From Chamaesiphon sp. 336R_metabinner_41 (lineage in GTDB: Bacteria; Cyanobacteriota; Cyanobacteriia; Cyanobacteriales; Chamaesiphonaceae): a DNA stretch of 53,797 bases. Where the stretch lies: the NCBI GenBank assembly GCA_025359915.1, contig JANYDE010000010.1, forward strand, positions 1 to 53,797, written 5' to 3'. The notes beneath the pieces are model-generated. The model worked only from the letters and a program-made list of their open reading frames with translations, was not told the DNA's origin and made no database searches. A program made the translations under genes and the position numbers. Of the stretch, positions 9,221 to 17,483 are shown one piece after another. The stretch's first letter is position 1; every line of letters starts with the position of its first letter.

Positions 9221-9236
9221 ACGGAGAGATGAAATT

Positions 9237-9872
9237 TTACACCTCTTCCTGCTTGGCTTTCCAATTAGGGAAATAGATTTCTAACAATCCGGCTGGAGGT
9301 AAAATTTCAATTCGCCCATGAGCAAGATCGACAATCGGGACGATTTCCTTGACAAAAGGGATCATTGCTTCTGCGATTTTACCATTAGCTTGCTTGGCAC
9401 TGACGACTAAAATCTCATGCCCAGCCGTAAAAATATCTGTAACTACCCCAACTTCCAAACCAGTCACCTGATCAAAGACAGGTAAACCAATCAGATCCTG
9501 ACTATGATACTCCCCCGATCGCAATTTTGGTCGATCGCTAGTAGGAAGCAATAACATTTGCCCCCGCAGATGCTCCGCTTGATTGCGGTTGAAGATACCT
9601 TCTAACTGCACCACATATAGGTTTCTACCAGGAATCATATACCCTTTCTTGAGTTGGATCGATCGCGGCTCCGCATCCTGACTCCCCCATAACCACCGCT
9701 CTCCCGCCTGTTCAAATCGTTCGGGGAAGTCCGAGTTCGGATGTACCTTCACCTCGCCTTTAATCCCCTGTGCGCCGACGATCGAACCAATTTCCATCCA
9801 ACCATCAGGCGGTAGTAATGGAGCTTTCCCTGAGGGCATTTCAGGGGTAGATTGAGACGGTGAATTAGTCAT
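9237..9872 (-). CDS. rimM: Ribosome maturation factor RimM
   Basis: RimM helps mature the 3' domain of 16S rRNA during 30S subunit assembly and binds ribosomal protein S19. The 211-residue protein has the N-terminal RimM beta-barrel (about 25-120; IGSIVGAQGIKGEVKVHPNSDFPERF and RNQAEHLRGQMLL). The C-terminal PRC-barrel follows (about 125-205; YHSQDLIGLPVFD, GHEILVV, MIPFVKEIVPIVDL). The first 25 residues are a Pro/Ser-rich extension. In many bacteria rimM is with rpsP and trmD; here it stands alone, which is common in cyanobacteria. A perfect palindrome follows its stop codon. Confidence 0.95.
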   Translation of the reverse strand: MTNSPSQSTPEMPSGKAPLLPPDGWMEIGSIVGAQGIKGEVKVHPNSDFPERFEQAGERWLWGSQDAEPRSIQLKKGYMIPGRNLYVVQLEGIFNRNQAEHLRGQMLLLPTSDRPKLRSGEYHSQDLIGLPVFDQVTGLEVGVVTDIFTAGHEILVVSAKQANGKIAEAMIPFVKEIVPIVDLAHGRIEILPPAGLLEIYFPNWKAKQEEV

Positions 9873-10123
9873 GAATCAGTCGGTAGGGAAAGAAGATCGA
9901 TCTATATGTTAAACCAACGCGAGTTCAATAGTCGTAAATCGAGACGGAGGGAAGGGGGAAGGGGATATGCTCCACCAACGAGATTGCCAACAACTATCAA
10001 CTATCAAACAGCCAGTTGAAAAAGTGGCTACTTTGGAGATCGATCGATATTTATCCAGTTTAATATTGGCATATCAACAGAAATAAATCATTCATCAACT
10101 AGCAATAACCGGAGAATATTCAG

Positions 10124-10402
10124 ATGCAACAGCTTAATGCTCAAAAAGATAGTAACGCGTGGATTATGCAAACTTGGGCGGCATTTTTTCTGTCAATCGG
10201 GATGACAACTACGGGAATTATTTGTCTACCTGTAGATTTTTGGACTAAAGGTTTTATGGGGATGGGTTTAGGCTTTTCGGTAGCATCCACTTTTAGTTTG
10301 GGAAAGACCCAAAGAGATCTATACGAATCAACAAGATTAACCTCGAAAATTGAAGAAGCAAAGGTTGAGCAAATTCTTTCTCAACACGGTGTCCTTAAAT
10401 AG
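10124..10402 (+). CDS. YiaA/YiaB two-helix inner membrane protein
   Basis: The 92-residue protein has two predicted transmembrane helices (about 16-36, AAFFLSIGMTTTGIICLPV, and 45-62, MGMGLGFSVASTFSLG) and a short charged tail. This matches the YiaAB two-helix domain family, whose function is unknown. A good ribosome-binding site (CCGGAG) precedes the ATG. It is a single-gene unit between rimM and the glycosyltransferase run, which are both on the other strand. Confidence 0.8.
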   Translation: MQQLNAQKDSNAWIMQTWAAFFLSIGMTTTGIICLPVDFWTKGFMGMGLGFSVASTFSLGKTQRDLYESTRLTSKIEEAKVEQILSQHGVLK

Positions 10403-10482
10403 CGATCTTTCCTAGTGTTAAATTAGATATTTAGAGTAGTTTAGTAGTTTAGTGACTAGTGGTTTATCGCGATCCTAGTATT

Positions 10483-11256
10483 CTATTCACCTCTCCCCCT
10501 TTGTTCGGCTTCAATAATATGAATTGCCAGCAACAGCTCTGCTAATGTTCGTTGAAAGGCATAATACCAACCTTGCCAACCGTCGAGAATGCCACATTTA
10601 AAAACTAAGCAATAGATTAAAATAATGAATGGGGCGAAGATTTTGCGTTTGCGAATTCGATCGCCCCAACTTAATTCTCGATCGGGTGTTTCTAATAGTT
10701 TTTTGGCTTCGATGATCATATATCGATCTTGTGCCCACAACCACCGACTGAGTGACTTGCGATCATCATGGTGAATATATGCCTTAAGCTGCTCAGATCG
10801 ACCTTGAAGGCTGAGTAATTGAGTATGTCCATCATCTATATAGATGGCACTATCTGTTCTAAACAAAGCTAAACGCGGTGGTAGAATTGTCCCTTTTAGG
10901 GGCTTCCCAAAAACACAATATTTAAAAGGGATTGAGTAACCATTAATTTCTGGAGCTACTAAAGTATTAAATGATTGAATTAGTTGATCCGTCAATACAT
11001 AGTCTGCATCTAAAGATAAAATCCATTCTGACTTAACTTGTTCTAAACCATAGTTCCATTGTTGAGTATGGGTGTCAAATTTACGTTTAAATATTTTAAC
11101 TTGGGAATACGACTGGAGGATTTCTAATGTGGCATCATTGCTATAACTATCGATCGCAATAATCTCTTTCGCCCAGGTGAGTTTCTGGAGTGTCCGATCG
11201 ATATTAGGCTCTTCGTTATATGTTAGGATGAGCGGTGTAATGGTGTTAATGTTCAT
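10483..11256 (-). CDS. Glycosyltransferase family 2 (WaaE/KdtX-like)
   Basis: This GT2 enzyme (257 residues) would transfer a sugar from a nucleotide donor to a surface glycan. The N-terminal GT-A motif is ITPLILTYNEEPNIDRTL, with WAKEIIAIDSYSNDATLEI next and a DAD metal-binding motif in ILSLDADYVL. The spacing resembles LPS-core WaaE-type transferases. The frame extends upstream to a TTG at 11286, but the ATG at 11256 gives the usual family start and is preferred. That start overlaps the end of the upstream glycosyltransferase gene by 11 nt, so translation is probably coupled. The C-terminal part (about 195-240) is hydrophobic and may associate with the membrane. Confidence 0.85.
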   Translation of the reverse strand: MNINTITPLILTYNEEPNIDRTLQKLTWAKEIIAIDSYSNDATLEILQSYSQVKIFKRKFDTHTQQWNYGLEQVKSEWILSLDADYVLTDQLIQSFNTLVAPEINGYSIPFKYCVFGKPLKGTILPPRLALFRTDSAIYIDDGHTQLLSLQGRSEQLKAYIHHDDRKSLSRWLWAQDRYMIIEAKKLLETPDRELSWGDRIRKRKIFAPFIILIYCLVFKCGILDGWQGWYYAFQRTLAELLLAIHIIEAEQRGRGE

Positions 11257-12460
11257 CAGTGTTGAGTGAAGATATCGATTCCGCAAGGCGGAGGCTGTGC
11301 CAACGATAGACTTCGATCAGCTCGATCGCTATTTTATCTCGATCGTAATATTCGATCGCAAATTCACGAGCACGTTTGCCCATTAGGTTCGATCGATCTA
11401 AATCAGTTAGATGTCTATTTATTGCAGCGGTAATTGCTGCAATATCTAGATCTACGACATCACCAAGATTATGCTCTCGGACAACATCAGCTAATCCAAT
11501 CCCTGGGGTAATTAATACTGGCGTACCAGCTACTAAAGCTTCTAAAACAGCAATCCCAAAGTTTTCTGAATGTGAAGTCAAAGCAAATAAATCCGCGCCT
11601 TGAATTAATAAATCTTTTTGCTTGCCTTCTACAAATCCCAGTATCTTGGTGCGCTGGTTAATGCCAGCACCTTCTAATAATAGCTGAATTTCAGCTTCAT
11701 ATTCCAGCGTTCCCGTTCCAGCAATTACGAAGGTAAATGGATGCTCTTGGAGTTTACCTAGTGCAGGAATTAGATAATCTAATCCTTTCTTGTAATGCAG
11801 TCGCGCTAGAAATAAAATTATCGGTTCATCTGCGAGACAATTCAAACTTTGATGTAGCAGATTTCTCGCATCTGGAATCAGAATGGGAATCTCTGTCAGA
11901 GCTAGTGGTAATATAAATGTGGGAGATTTAAAGCTTAAAGCTCGTAGATCGTCTTGCTCTTGCTGACAAGTTAAATGGATCGATCGAGCACGATCGAGAT
12001 TGGATCTTTCAATTAAATTGAGATAGGCTTGCTTTTTCTGTCTACTTTGATTTAGCGACCATTTACATAGTAAACCATGTGGGGTAACTATATAAGGAAC
12101 TTTCTTTAATCGAGCAATTGTCATTGCAACCGTAGAAGTATATGAGAATAACGCATGAACGTGAATTAACTCATACTTCCTGATATTCTGGAATAGCCAA
12201 ATCGTAAACGATACTGAAATCGCAAATTCTCGCAATGCGGCAAACGGTGGCGAAAAGCGAGCGAAAAAGTAAGTGGGGATTCGATCGACTAAAGTACTCG
12301 TTCCTAATGGTATATCTAAAAGACGATCGCCATCATCATTAGTTGTGGCAATTTCGACATCGATTTCTTGAGATTGTAAAGCATGAACCATGTCAATAAT
12401 AGCTCGACTTGTTCCACCCCTTGCAGGTGAGATAGAAGGAATAATATGTAAGATTTTCAC
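11246..12460 (-). CDS. Glycosyltransferase family 4 (group 1)
   Basis: The 404-residue GT-B enzyme begins at a GTG (KILHIIPSISPARGGTSRAI is the canonical first strand and glycine-rich loop). The C-terminal Rossmann domain has IILFLARLHYKKGLDYLI, VIAGTGTLE and the nucleotide-binding E-x7-E region SHSENFGIAVLEALVAGTPVLIT. It would add a sugar to a lipid- or polymer-linked acceptor at the cytoplasmic face of the membrane. It overlaps the following GT2 gene and belongs to the surface-polysaccharide run. Immediately upstream is an expanded heptamer repeat that separates it from the next transferase gene. Confidence 0.88.
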   Translation of the reverse strand: MKILHIIPSISPARGGTSRAIIDMVHALQSQEIDVEIATTNDDGDRLLDIPLGTSTLVDRIPTYFFARFSPPFAALREFAISVSFTIWLFQNIRKYELIHVHALFSYTSTVAMTIARLKKVPYIVTPHGLLCKWSLNQSRQKKQAYLNLIERSNLDRARSIHLTCQQEQDDLRALSFKSPTFILPLALTEIPILIPDARNLLHQSLNCLADEPIILFLARLHYKKGLDYLIPALGKLQEHPFTFVIAGTGTLEYEAEIQLLLEGAGINQRTKILGFVEGKQKDLLIQGADLFALTSHSENFGIAVLEALVAGTPVLITPGIGLADVVREHNLGDVVDLDIAAITAAINRHLTDLDRSNLMGKRAREFAIEYYDRDKIAIELIEVYRWHSLRLAESISSLNTDEH

Positions 12461-12475
12461 GGTTATATTTCAGCT

Positions 12476-12559
12476 TACTTATTACTTATTACTTATTACT
12501 TATTACTTATTACTTATTACTTATTACTTATTACCTATTACTTATTACCTATTACCTAC
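12476..12559. repeat. STRR heptamer ACTTATT, about 12 copies
   Basis: About twelve head-to-tail copies of a 7-bp unit (ACTTATT, the last ones ACCTATT) fill the gap between two glycosyltransferase genes. The repeat extends into the upstream gene and provides its last residues (GNR) and stop codon. Copy number is probably variable between strains. Confidence 0.95.
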
Positions 12560-13609
12560 TCCGTAGAGCGAGGTGCGCCATCGATCTACCCAAATCTTCG
12601 TTCCATAGGGTGCAGCTAGCTCCTGGGAGCGTTTACCCCATGCTGGTAAGTCGTTTTGGTGGTGGAAGGTGAGCAAGGATTGGGTGAGGCTACCGACGTT
12701 ATCTTCGGGAATTACTAAGCCGTTGTAATAGGGACGAACAATTTCGACGGCGGAACCACAGACATCGGTGCAAATAATCGGCAATCCCGCTGCGGCGGCT
12801 TCGACGATCGCTAATGGCCAAGGATCGAAGCGACTTGGTAGAATAAATGCACCCGCAGATTGCCAGACGGATGTCATTTCAGCAGGTTGTAAAAAGCCTC
12901 GATCGATAATACCTGGTTTTCCGACTAATTGCGATTTTAGTTCACCTTGACCGCAACAGACTAATTCCCACGGATCTGCGACTCGATCGCGATAAGCTTG
13001 ATAAGCGGGGATTAATATATCGATCGCTTTAACTGGGATATAACGTCCGATAAATAGGAACGATCTCGGCCAATCTGCTTGCGATCGATTATCCCACAAC
13101 GGCACCCAACTATCGTAATCGATGCCGTACAATCCTCGATCGATTCGACAGGCTTCAAAGCCCAATCGTTTTGCATATTGCCAACTTCGTTCTCCAGTCA
13201 CGACCACTCGATCGATCCGGTTGAGGTAAGATTTTAATACAATTGGGGCAAATCGTTGCCGCCAATTATCTTGCCACGGTGTATCCATGCCCATCACAAA
13301 TGGGGTATCTTTGAAGGCAGATCCAGTCACTAATTTGCAGTAAGGTGGATGCAACCAACCACAAACAACGATCGCATCAGGGCGTTCTGAGAGTACTAAT
13401 TGTTCGATTAGGTTTGAGTCTTGCCGATCTTTTAAGTCGAGTAATTGACAGGGAATACCCTGCATTAATCGATCGCCAAAAGCAGTTTCTGTCAATGCTT
13501 TAAAGGCAATCACAAACAGATCTATCTCACCTGAATTGTGCAATGCTCGCCAGCAAGCAGCCATATAGCCAGAAATATCTGACCAGCAAAAGACAACTTT
13601 TAATTTCAT
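12545..13609 (-). CDS. Glycosyltransferase family 4 (group 1)
   Basis: This GT-B transferase of about 354 residues has an N-terminal domain beginning MKLKVVFCWSDISGYMAACWRAL. Its C-terminal donor-binding domain contains FLFIGRYIPVKAIDILI, LVCCGQGELK and SRFDPWPLAIVEAAAAGLPIICT (the E-x7-E type motif). The open frame reaches upstream to a TTG at 13654, but the ATG at 13609 places the first beta strand correctly and is chosen. It is part of the polysaccharide gene run. The final codons and stop come from a tandem heptamer repeat, so the exact C-terminus is probably not conserved. Confidence 0.83.
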   Translation of the reverse strand: MKLKVVFCWSDISGYMAACWRALHNSGEIDLFVIAFKALTETAFGDRLMQGIPCQLLDLKDRQDSNLIEQLVLSERPDAIVVCGWLHPPYCKLVTGSAFKDTPFVMGMDTPWQDNWRQRFAPIVLKSYLNRIDRVVVTGERSWQYAKRLGFEACRIDRGLYGIDYDSWVPLWDNRSQADWPRSFLFIGRYIPVKAIDILIPAYQAYRDRVADPWELVCCGQGELKSQLVGKPGIIDRGFLQPAEMTSVWQSAGAFILPSRFDPWPLAIVEAAAAGLPIICTDVCGSAVEIVRPYYNGLVIPEDNVGSLTQSLLTFHHQNDLPAWGKRSQELAAPYGTKIWVDRWRTSLYGVGNR

Positions 13610-13663
13610 CGGATCTGTCTTAATTCTGGGTGATTGATTGAACAGCATTGTCAATATTCATAC

Positions 13664-13778
13664 TAGTACTAAGCGGCGGAAGTCAGGATACCATTTATTT
13701 CTCCCAGTCCCCAAGTCCCCAAGTCCCCCCGTCCCCATCTCCTCAAAATAGTAACTAGATTTACGCCGCTCAGTACTA
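13664..13778. repeat. 15-bp inverted repeat flanking a C-rich STRR
   Basis: TAGTACTAAGCGGCG (13664-13678) and CGCCGCTCAGTACTA (13764-13778) are inverted copies with one mismatch. They bracket an 85-nt stretch containing AAGTCCCC/AGTCCCCC tandem units. The layout is MITE-like. The right arm includes the stop codon of the methyltransferase gene. Confidence 0.8.
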
Positions 13779-14435
13779 TGAAGGAAGTAGCCCCTTCTTA
13801 CATTCGATCCCCAATTCATTTTTCCACCGTTGAGGATCTTCCAACTCCGCAAATTCGGAGCTATCAGAGTCGCCAAATTGAGCGCGACGGATATCCTGAA
13901 AACCAACATTCTCCAGCTCTCGCGCTAGCGACTGATAATCCCACATCCACAGATGTTCGCTACCCCGCAACCACTCCGTCAAAAAACCGCGTAAATTGCG
14001 TTCTCGCTGTTCGACACCCATCAAAGTCACCCGCATAAATTTGAGTGCAGCATCAGGATCTGTCGAGTTGATATATTGTTGAGCCATAAATTCCAGATCT
14101 GGGAGCACAAATCGGAAAATTCCTCCAGGTTGAAGATATTGATAACAGTGATGAAGTGCTTGACGCAATTCCGTTAAAGTGAGATGCTCCAATACATGAG
14201 AACAGTAGAGCAGCCTAACACTGCGATCGACAATCGGCAATCCTTTGACAATATCGCCATATTCGACATTTGCTGGAAAACGTCCAAACTGACCAACAGG
14301 AGCAAGTGCGCCAATTACAGGCAATTTTTGGAGCCTGAGCGCGACACTCGCATCAAAGTTTTGCCATTGACTAGGCGCGCACAATCCACAACCAAATTGA
14401 ACCATCGCAGAAATATTTGTACTTTTATCCAACAT
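13776..14435 (-). CDS. SAM-dependent methyltransferase (class I, Methyltransf_11-like)
   Basis: The protein (219 residues from the chosen start) shows the later half of a class I methyltransferase fold: IVKGLPIVDRSVRLLYCSHVLEHL, then LQPGGIFRFVLPDL. The early SAM-binding glycine motif is poor (VQFGCGL), so the N-terminus may be divergent. The frame extends 44 codons upstream, but that stretch contains a 45-nt intergenic repeat (14481-14525). I therefore take the ATG at 14435 as the start. It sits inside the glycosyltransferase run, so a sugar or glycan-end methylation role is likely (inference). Confidence 0.75.
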   Translation of the reverse strand: MLDKSTNISAMVQFGCGLCAPSQWQNFDASVALRLQKLPVIGALAPVGQFGRFPANVEYGDIVKGLPIVDRSVRLLYCSHVLEHLTLTELRQALHHCYQYLQPGGIFRFVLPDLEFMAQQYINSTDPDAALKFMRVTLMGVEQRERNLRGFLTEWLRGSEHLWMWDYQSLARELENVGFQDIRRAQFGDSDSSEFAELEDPQRWKNELGIECKKGLLPS

Positions 14436-14480
14436 TAGCTTTCGGATGGTGTGTTCGCGACAGACGCATGAATTAGCAAT

Positions 14481-14525
14481 GGTTTTTAAAAATGAAACTG
14501 CTACAATCGGCATTCTCTCGTCAAC
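14481..14525. repeat. 45-nt dispersed repeat, copy 1
   Basis: This block (GGTTTTTAAAAATGAAACTG at its left end, TCGTCAAC at its right) recurs at 28596-28640 with 42 of 45 bases identical and in the same orientation. In both places it lies just upstream of a minus-strand gene. It resembles no named element I know. Confidence 0.9.
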
Positions 14526-14576
14526 AAATAGAAATGAGTTTGAATTTGGAATTGCTGCATCTCCCATCTCCCATCT

Positions 14577-15740
14577 CTATCCAAATTCCTCAAAAGCAGT
14601 AATTAATCGATCGACACAACAATCCCAAGTATATCTAGATACATGTCGATGACCCCTGTGAATATATTCTGCACGTAACAGTGGCATTCGATCGAGATCT
14701 ACTAATATATCTACAATAGCTTCCGTCATCGTCGGATCGACAATAATTCCCGCATCTCCAACAATTTCTGGTAAAGATGCTCGATTGGCGACGACTGCTG
14801 GAACCCCCGCCGCCATTGCTTCCACCGCCGGAATCCCAAATCCTTCGTAGGGTGAAAGGAATAGTAATGATGAAGCACATCGAATTAAGCGGGGTAACTC
14901 CAAATCCGAGACTATTCCCAGTAACGTAATATTTGGATGCTCCTGAGCGGCGGCTATATATTTAGGCTCAGAAGCTCCCGCAACCACAATCTCCAAATCA
15001 CTCCTGCGTTGGCTCAGTACCCGCGCAACGGCTAAAACAGCCTCTGCCCCCTTTTTCTCCCGCAACCCACCGACAACGACGATATAGGGCGACTGGTGAG
15101 TTGGTTTGAGGCTGATCGGATCGATCTTGGCAATCTCAAAGAAAGATGCATCGACACCATTCCCAATTACGACAATTTTTTGGGGATTTGCACCCAAAAG
15201 ATCGACCATCCGCTGCTTAGAAAACTCGGACACAGTAAACACGACGCGACAATCATCCAATGCTTTGCGCACCCACTTACCCCATTTATACGCAAACCAC
15301 CGATGTTGCCAAGTATGCGACCATGCTAAGTTAGGCTCAAAGGCTTGAATATCGTGCAAAGTCACCGCAACTGGGCATTTGGAGACAGGGATATAGGTTT
15401 GCATCGGTGCATACAGCCAATCTGTGTCATTGGGGATATATTTATCCATGCGCGGAAATCCCGCTAATTTCCACGTTCGTTCGGTGGTGTTTTCGGCAGT
15501 GGGAAAGGTGATAAATGGGAGTGTCGATAATGGCGAACGCGGATCTAGTTGATGACTCGAAGTCAGCCACTGTTGGGAAAATAATAGTTTGATGGCGATG
15601 TCATCTCGTTGGCAACGCCTGCGCTTTGCGCTTACGGAACGAGCATCGATCGCGCCCAACAACATATTATTAATATGTTTACCAATTCCAGTACAGGGCA
15701 GATATGTGCTAACTGGATGAATGTAAGCGATAATATTCAT
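14577..15740 (-). CDS. Glycosyltransferase family 4 (group 1) with repeat-derived insertion
   Basis: This is a 387-residue GT-B enzyme. The N-terminal domain starts MNIIAYIHPVSTYLPCTGIGKHI. The C-terminal domain has IVVVGGLREKKGAEAVL, IVVAGASEPKYI and LSPYEGFGIPAVEAMAAGVPAVVAN, the canonical GT4 donor-binding motif. Residues about 33-45 (ARSVSAKRRRCQ) are encoded by a REP-like inverted repeat at 15605-15643 and appear to be inserted in frame into an otherwise ordinary N-terminal domain. Whether the enzyme tolerates this is unknown, but the frame stays open. It belongs to the surface-polysaccharide run, with an adjacent GT-A gene 9 nt upstream. Confidence 0.87.
   Translation of the reverse strand: MNIIAYIHPVSTYLPCTGIGKHINNMLLGAIDARSVSAKRRRCQRDDIAIKLLFSQQWLTSSHQLDPRSPLSTLPFITFPTAENTTERTWKLAGFPRMDKYIPNDTDWLYAPMQTYIPVSKCPVAVTLHDIQAFEPNLAWSHTWQHRWFAYKWGKWVRKALDDCRVVFTVSEFSKQRMVDLLGANPQKIVVIGNGVDASFFEIAKIDPISLKPTHQSPYIVVVGGLREKKGAEAVLAVARVLSQRRSDLEIVVAGASEPKYIAAAQEHPNITLLGIVSDLELPRLIRCASSLLFLSPYEGFGIPAVEAMAAGVPAVVANRASLPEIVGDAGIIVDPTMTEAIVDILVDLDRMPLLRAEYIHRGHRHVSRYTWDCCVDRLITAFEEFG
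15605..15643. repeat. REP-like inverted repeat inside a coding region
   Basis: CTCGTT and AACGAG bracket an internal GCGCTTTGCGC palindrome. This is the architecture of cyanobacterial intergenic REP elements, but here it lies within the glycosyltransferase gene 14577-15740 and its 39 nt keep the frame. Confidence 0.75.
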
Positions 15741-15749
15741 TAGAAATTA

Positions 15750-16478
15750 CTAAAATTCGTATTCACGCTCGTAAAATTTTAGTAATCGATCGAGTAAAAA
15801 GTAACGTGGTCCTTGAGTCATCCTCAGTGATAAAGATCTCCACATACTGATCGGTTGTTCTTGAGATCGAGGCTTCTGTGTCCAAGTACCTCTGCCATGC
15901 GAAATATACTCTTTGTCATGCTCGTTTAGCAGCACTGTATTGTAATTATAATTCCATTTCGGATCGATTATTTTGACGATGGATGATTTTTTGGCTAGGT
16001 TGATGACATGACCATTTTCATACAGACATCGATCGGATGCTGGTAAAAACATCGTTGGGATATCTGCTCTCAACAAAAGCTGTTTGAAAAACTTGATCGA
16101 TTTTCGATCGTTGACAACTATCATCACCCCTGAGTTGAATCGACCGGAAGATTCTACACTCATGTAAATAAATTGATCATCGCAGAACACAGATGATATT
16201 GGCGGTGTTCGATCGTAAATTAAGGCATCTCCATCAATAAAGAAGACATGTTCGTATCCTTTTTCCAACGCGCTTAAAATAATGGCAACTTTCAGCCACG
16301 CAGAATTCGTGCCGGATATTCCACTAGGTGGCGATTTTGTGAATGCTATATATTTGTATCCATGTCTATTTGCATATGCTTGATGACTATTGAGACAATC
16401 CTTGAAGATCCGATCGTAACCATTAGTGGCAATGCTAAATAATAATGTCTGTTTATCGATCGATTCAATTTGAGCCAT
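15750..16478 (-). CDS. GT-A type glycosyltransferase (GT34/GT8-like)
   Basis: The 242-residue protein has the look of a galactosyltransferase-like GT-A enzyme. LLFSIATNGYDRIFKDCLNS is followed by HRQ-type helix NRHGYKYIAFTKSP, then WLKVAIILSALEKGYEHVFFIDGDALI. The DGD at residues 82-84 is the metal/nucleotide-sugar binding DxD motif. FNSGVMIVVNDRKSIKFFKQLL matches the acceptor-side motif of the GMA12/MNN10 group. The donor sugar cannot be named. It lies in tandem with other transferases of the run, 9 nt from the next gene. Confidence 0.78.
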   Translation of the reverse strand: MAQIESIDKQTLLFSIATNGYDRIFKDCLNSHQAYANRHGYKYIAFTKSPPSGISGTNSAWLKVAIILSALEKGYEHVFFIDGDALIYDRTPPISSVFCDDQFIYMSVESSGRFNSGVMIVVNDRKSIKFFKQLLLRADIPTMFLPASDRCLYENGHVINLAKKSSIVKIIDPKWNYNYNTVLLNEHDKEYISHGRGTWTQKPRSQEQPISMWRSLSLRMTQGPRYFLLDRLLKFYEREYEF

Positions 16479-16512
16479 AACTTAACATTCCCGAAGATCA
16501 ATCGTCAATCTA

Positions 16513-17478
16513 CTATTTTAGGTGGTGGTAACAGCGATTAATGGTTTTGTTTGTGCGAAGGATATTAACACAAGATTCTAGCAAAAATCCGACCGCAATT
16601 TTCCCGTGCATCATCAAAGCAGATCCAATCGATCGATTTTGCAGAAAATATCGATCGAACAAATTTCGATGGGGCATCGTTGCACTCAGCTTGTATCCAG
16701 CCCAATGAAGCAACACAACTTGTTTTTGATGATCTAATCCACCATAATCCCACAATCGATATTCGCCACCAGATTGATATATTGCCCCAGATGTACGCGC
16801 CCAAGCATTTTCGCAAATGCCCCCCAGTACTTCGGCAAGATGTCCGCAACGTAAAGGTTTGATGTCGCAACAGTAATTGATAAATGCTTGATCGGTATTG
16901 CGAGGATTGAGTTGTGCGCGAATCTCTAATGCTGCTGCTGCTAATAATTCAAATTCCTCGATCGAGAATAGCCCTGTTCGCGCTGCCCACAACCCAGACA
17001 GAAAACCTCTTCCTCGTCCCTGTTTCAACAGTTTTTGACGAAATTTACCCGATTGATACACTTGATCGATCGCGCAATCATAATGCAACAATTCAAAATC
17101 AAACTCATCTAAAGCGGTAATCATCGGCGTGAGATCGGCTAGCACAACCTGACGGACATCTAAATACATAAACCGCTCTAATTCTCCCCAAAATGCCGCA
17201 TAGCGTCTAAACCAATATTTACTATTGGGCGTATGTCCGAGTTCAAAAGCTTTTCCGATTGCTTCTAATCGATCGAATGCCGGATCGATATATATGTCAA
17301 AATTATATTGGGACTGAAGCTGGAAGATGCGATCGCAATTATCATTAAATGGAATTAAAATTAAGCGGAGATCTGGATTGAACTTTCTAAAGCTATTCAA
17401 AAAAGCAATCGCCCAATCATAGACCAAATCGTTGGCTGAAAAATACACACCAATTTTTAGATCTGGATCTGTTTTCAT
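16513..17478 (-). CDS. Putative GT8-like glycosyltransferase, divergent DxD
   Basis: The 321-residue protein begins with KIGVYFSANDLVYDWAIAFLNSFRKFNPDLRLILIPF, a GT-A first strand. FWGELERFMYLDVRQVVLADLTPM follows at the position where GT8 enzymes carry the DxD. Here the motif reads DVR (Asp107, Arg109), so metal binding may be altered or lost. The C-terminal part has the HWAG motif (VVLLHWAGYK) found in many GT8-like proteins. It probably acts in the same polysaccharide pathway. Whether it is catalytic is open. Confidence 0.7.
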   Translation of the reverse strand: MKTDPDLKIGVYFSANDLVYDWAIAFLNSFRKFNPDLRLILIPFNDNCDRIFQLQSQYNFDIYIDPAFDRLEAIGKAFELGHTPNSKYWFRRYAAFWGELERFMYLDVRQVVLADLTPMITALDEFDFELLHYDCAIDQVYQSGKFRQKLLKQGRGRGFLSGLWAARTGLFSIEEFELLAAAALEIRAQLNPRNTDQAFINYCCDIKPLRCGHLAEVLGGICENAWARTSGAIYQSGGEYRLWDYGGLDHQKQVVLLHWAGYKLSATMPHRNLFDRYFLQNRSIGSALMMHGKIAVGFLLESCVNILRTNKTINRCYHHLK

Positions 17479-17483
17479 TTCAA

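Noticed and set aside
12476-12559. Tandem array considered as a CRISPR
   Set aside because: The units are 7 bp and contiguous with no spacers, so it is an STRR and not a CRISPR.
13658-13909. Minus-strand open frame of 83 codons overlapping the methyltransferase
   Set aside because: Its second half is encoded by C-rich tandem repeats and the rest is a frame shadow of the methyltransferase gene.
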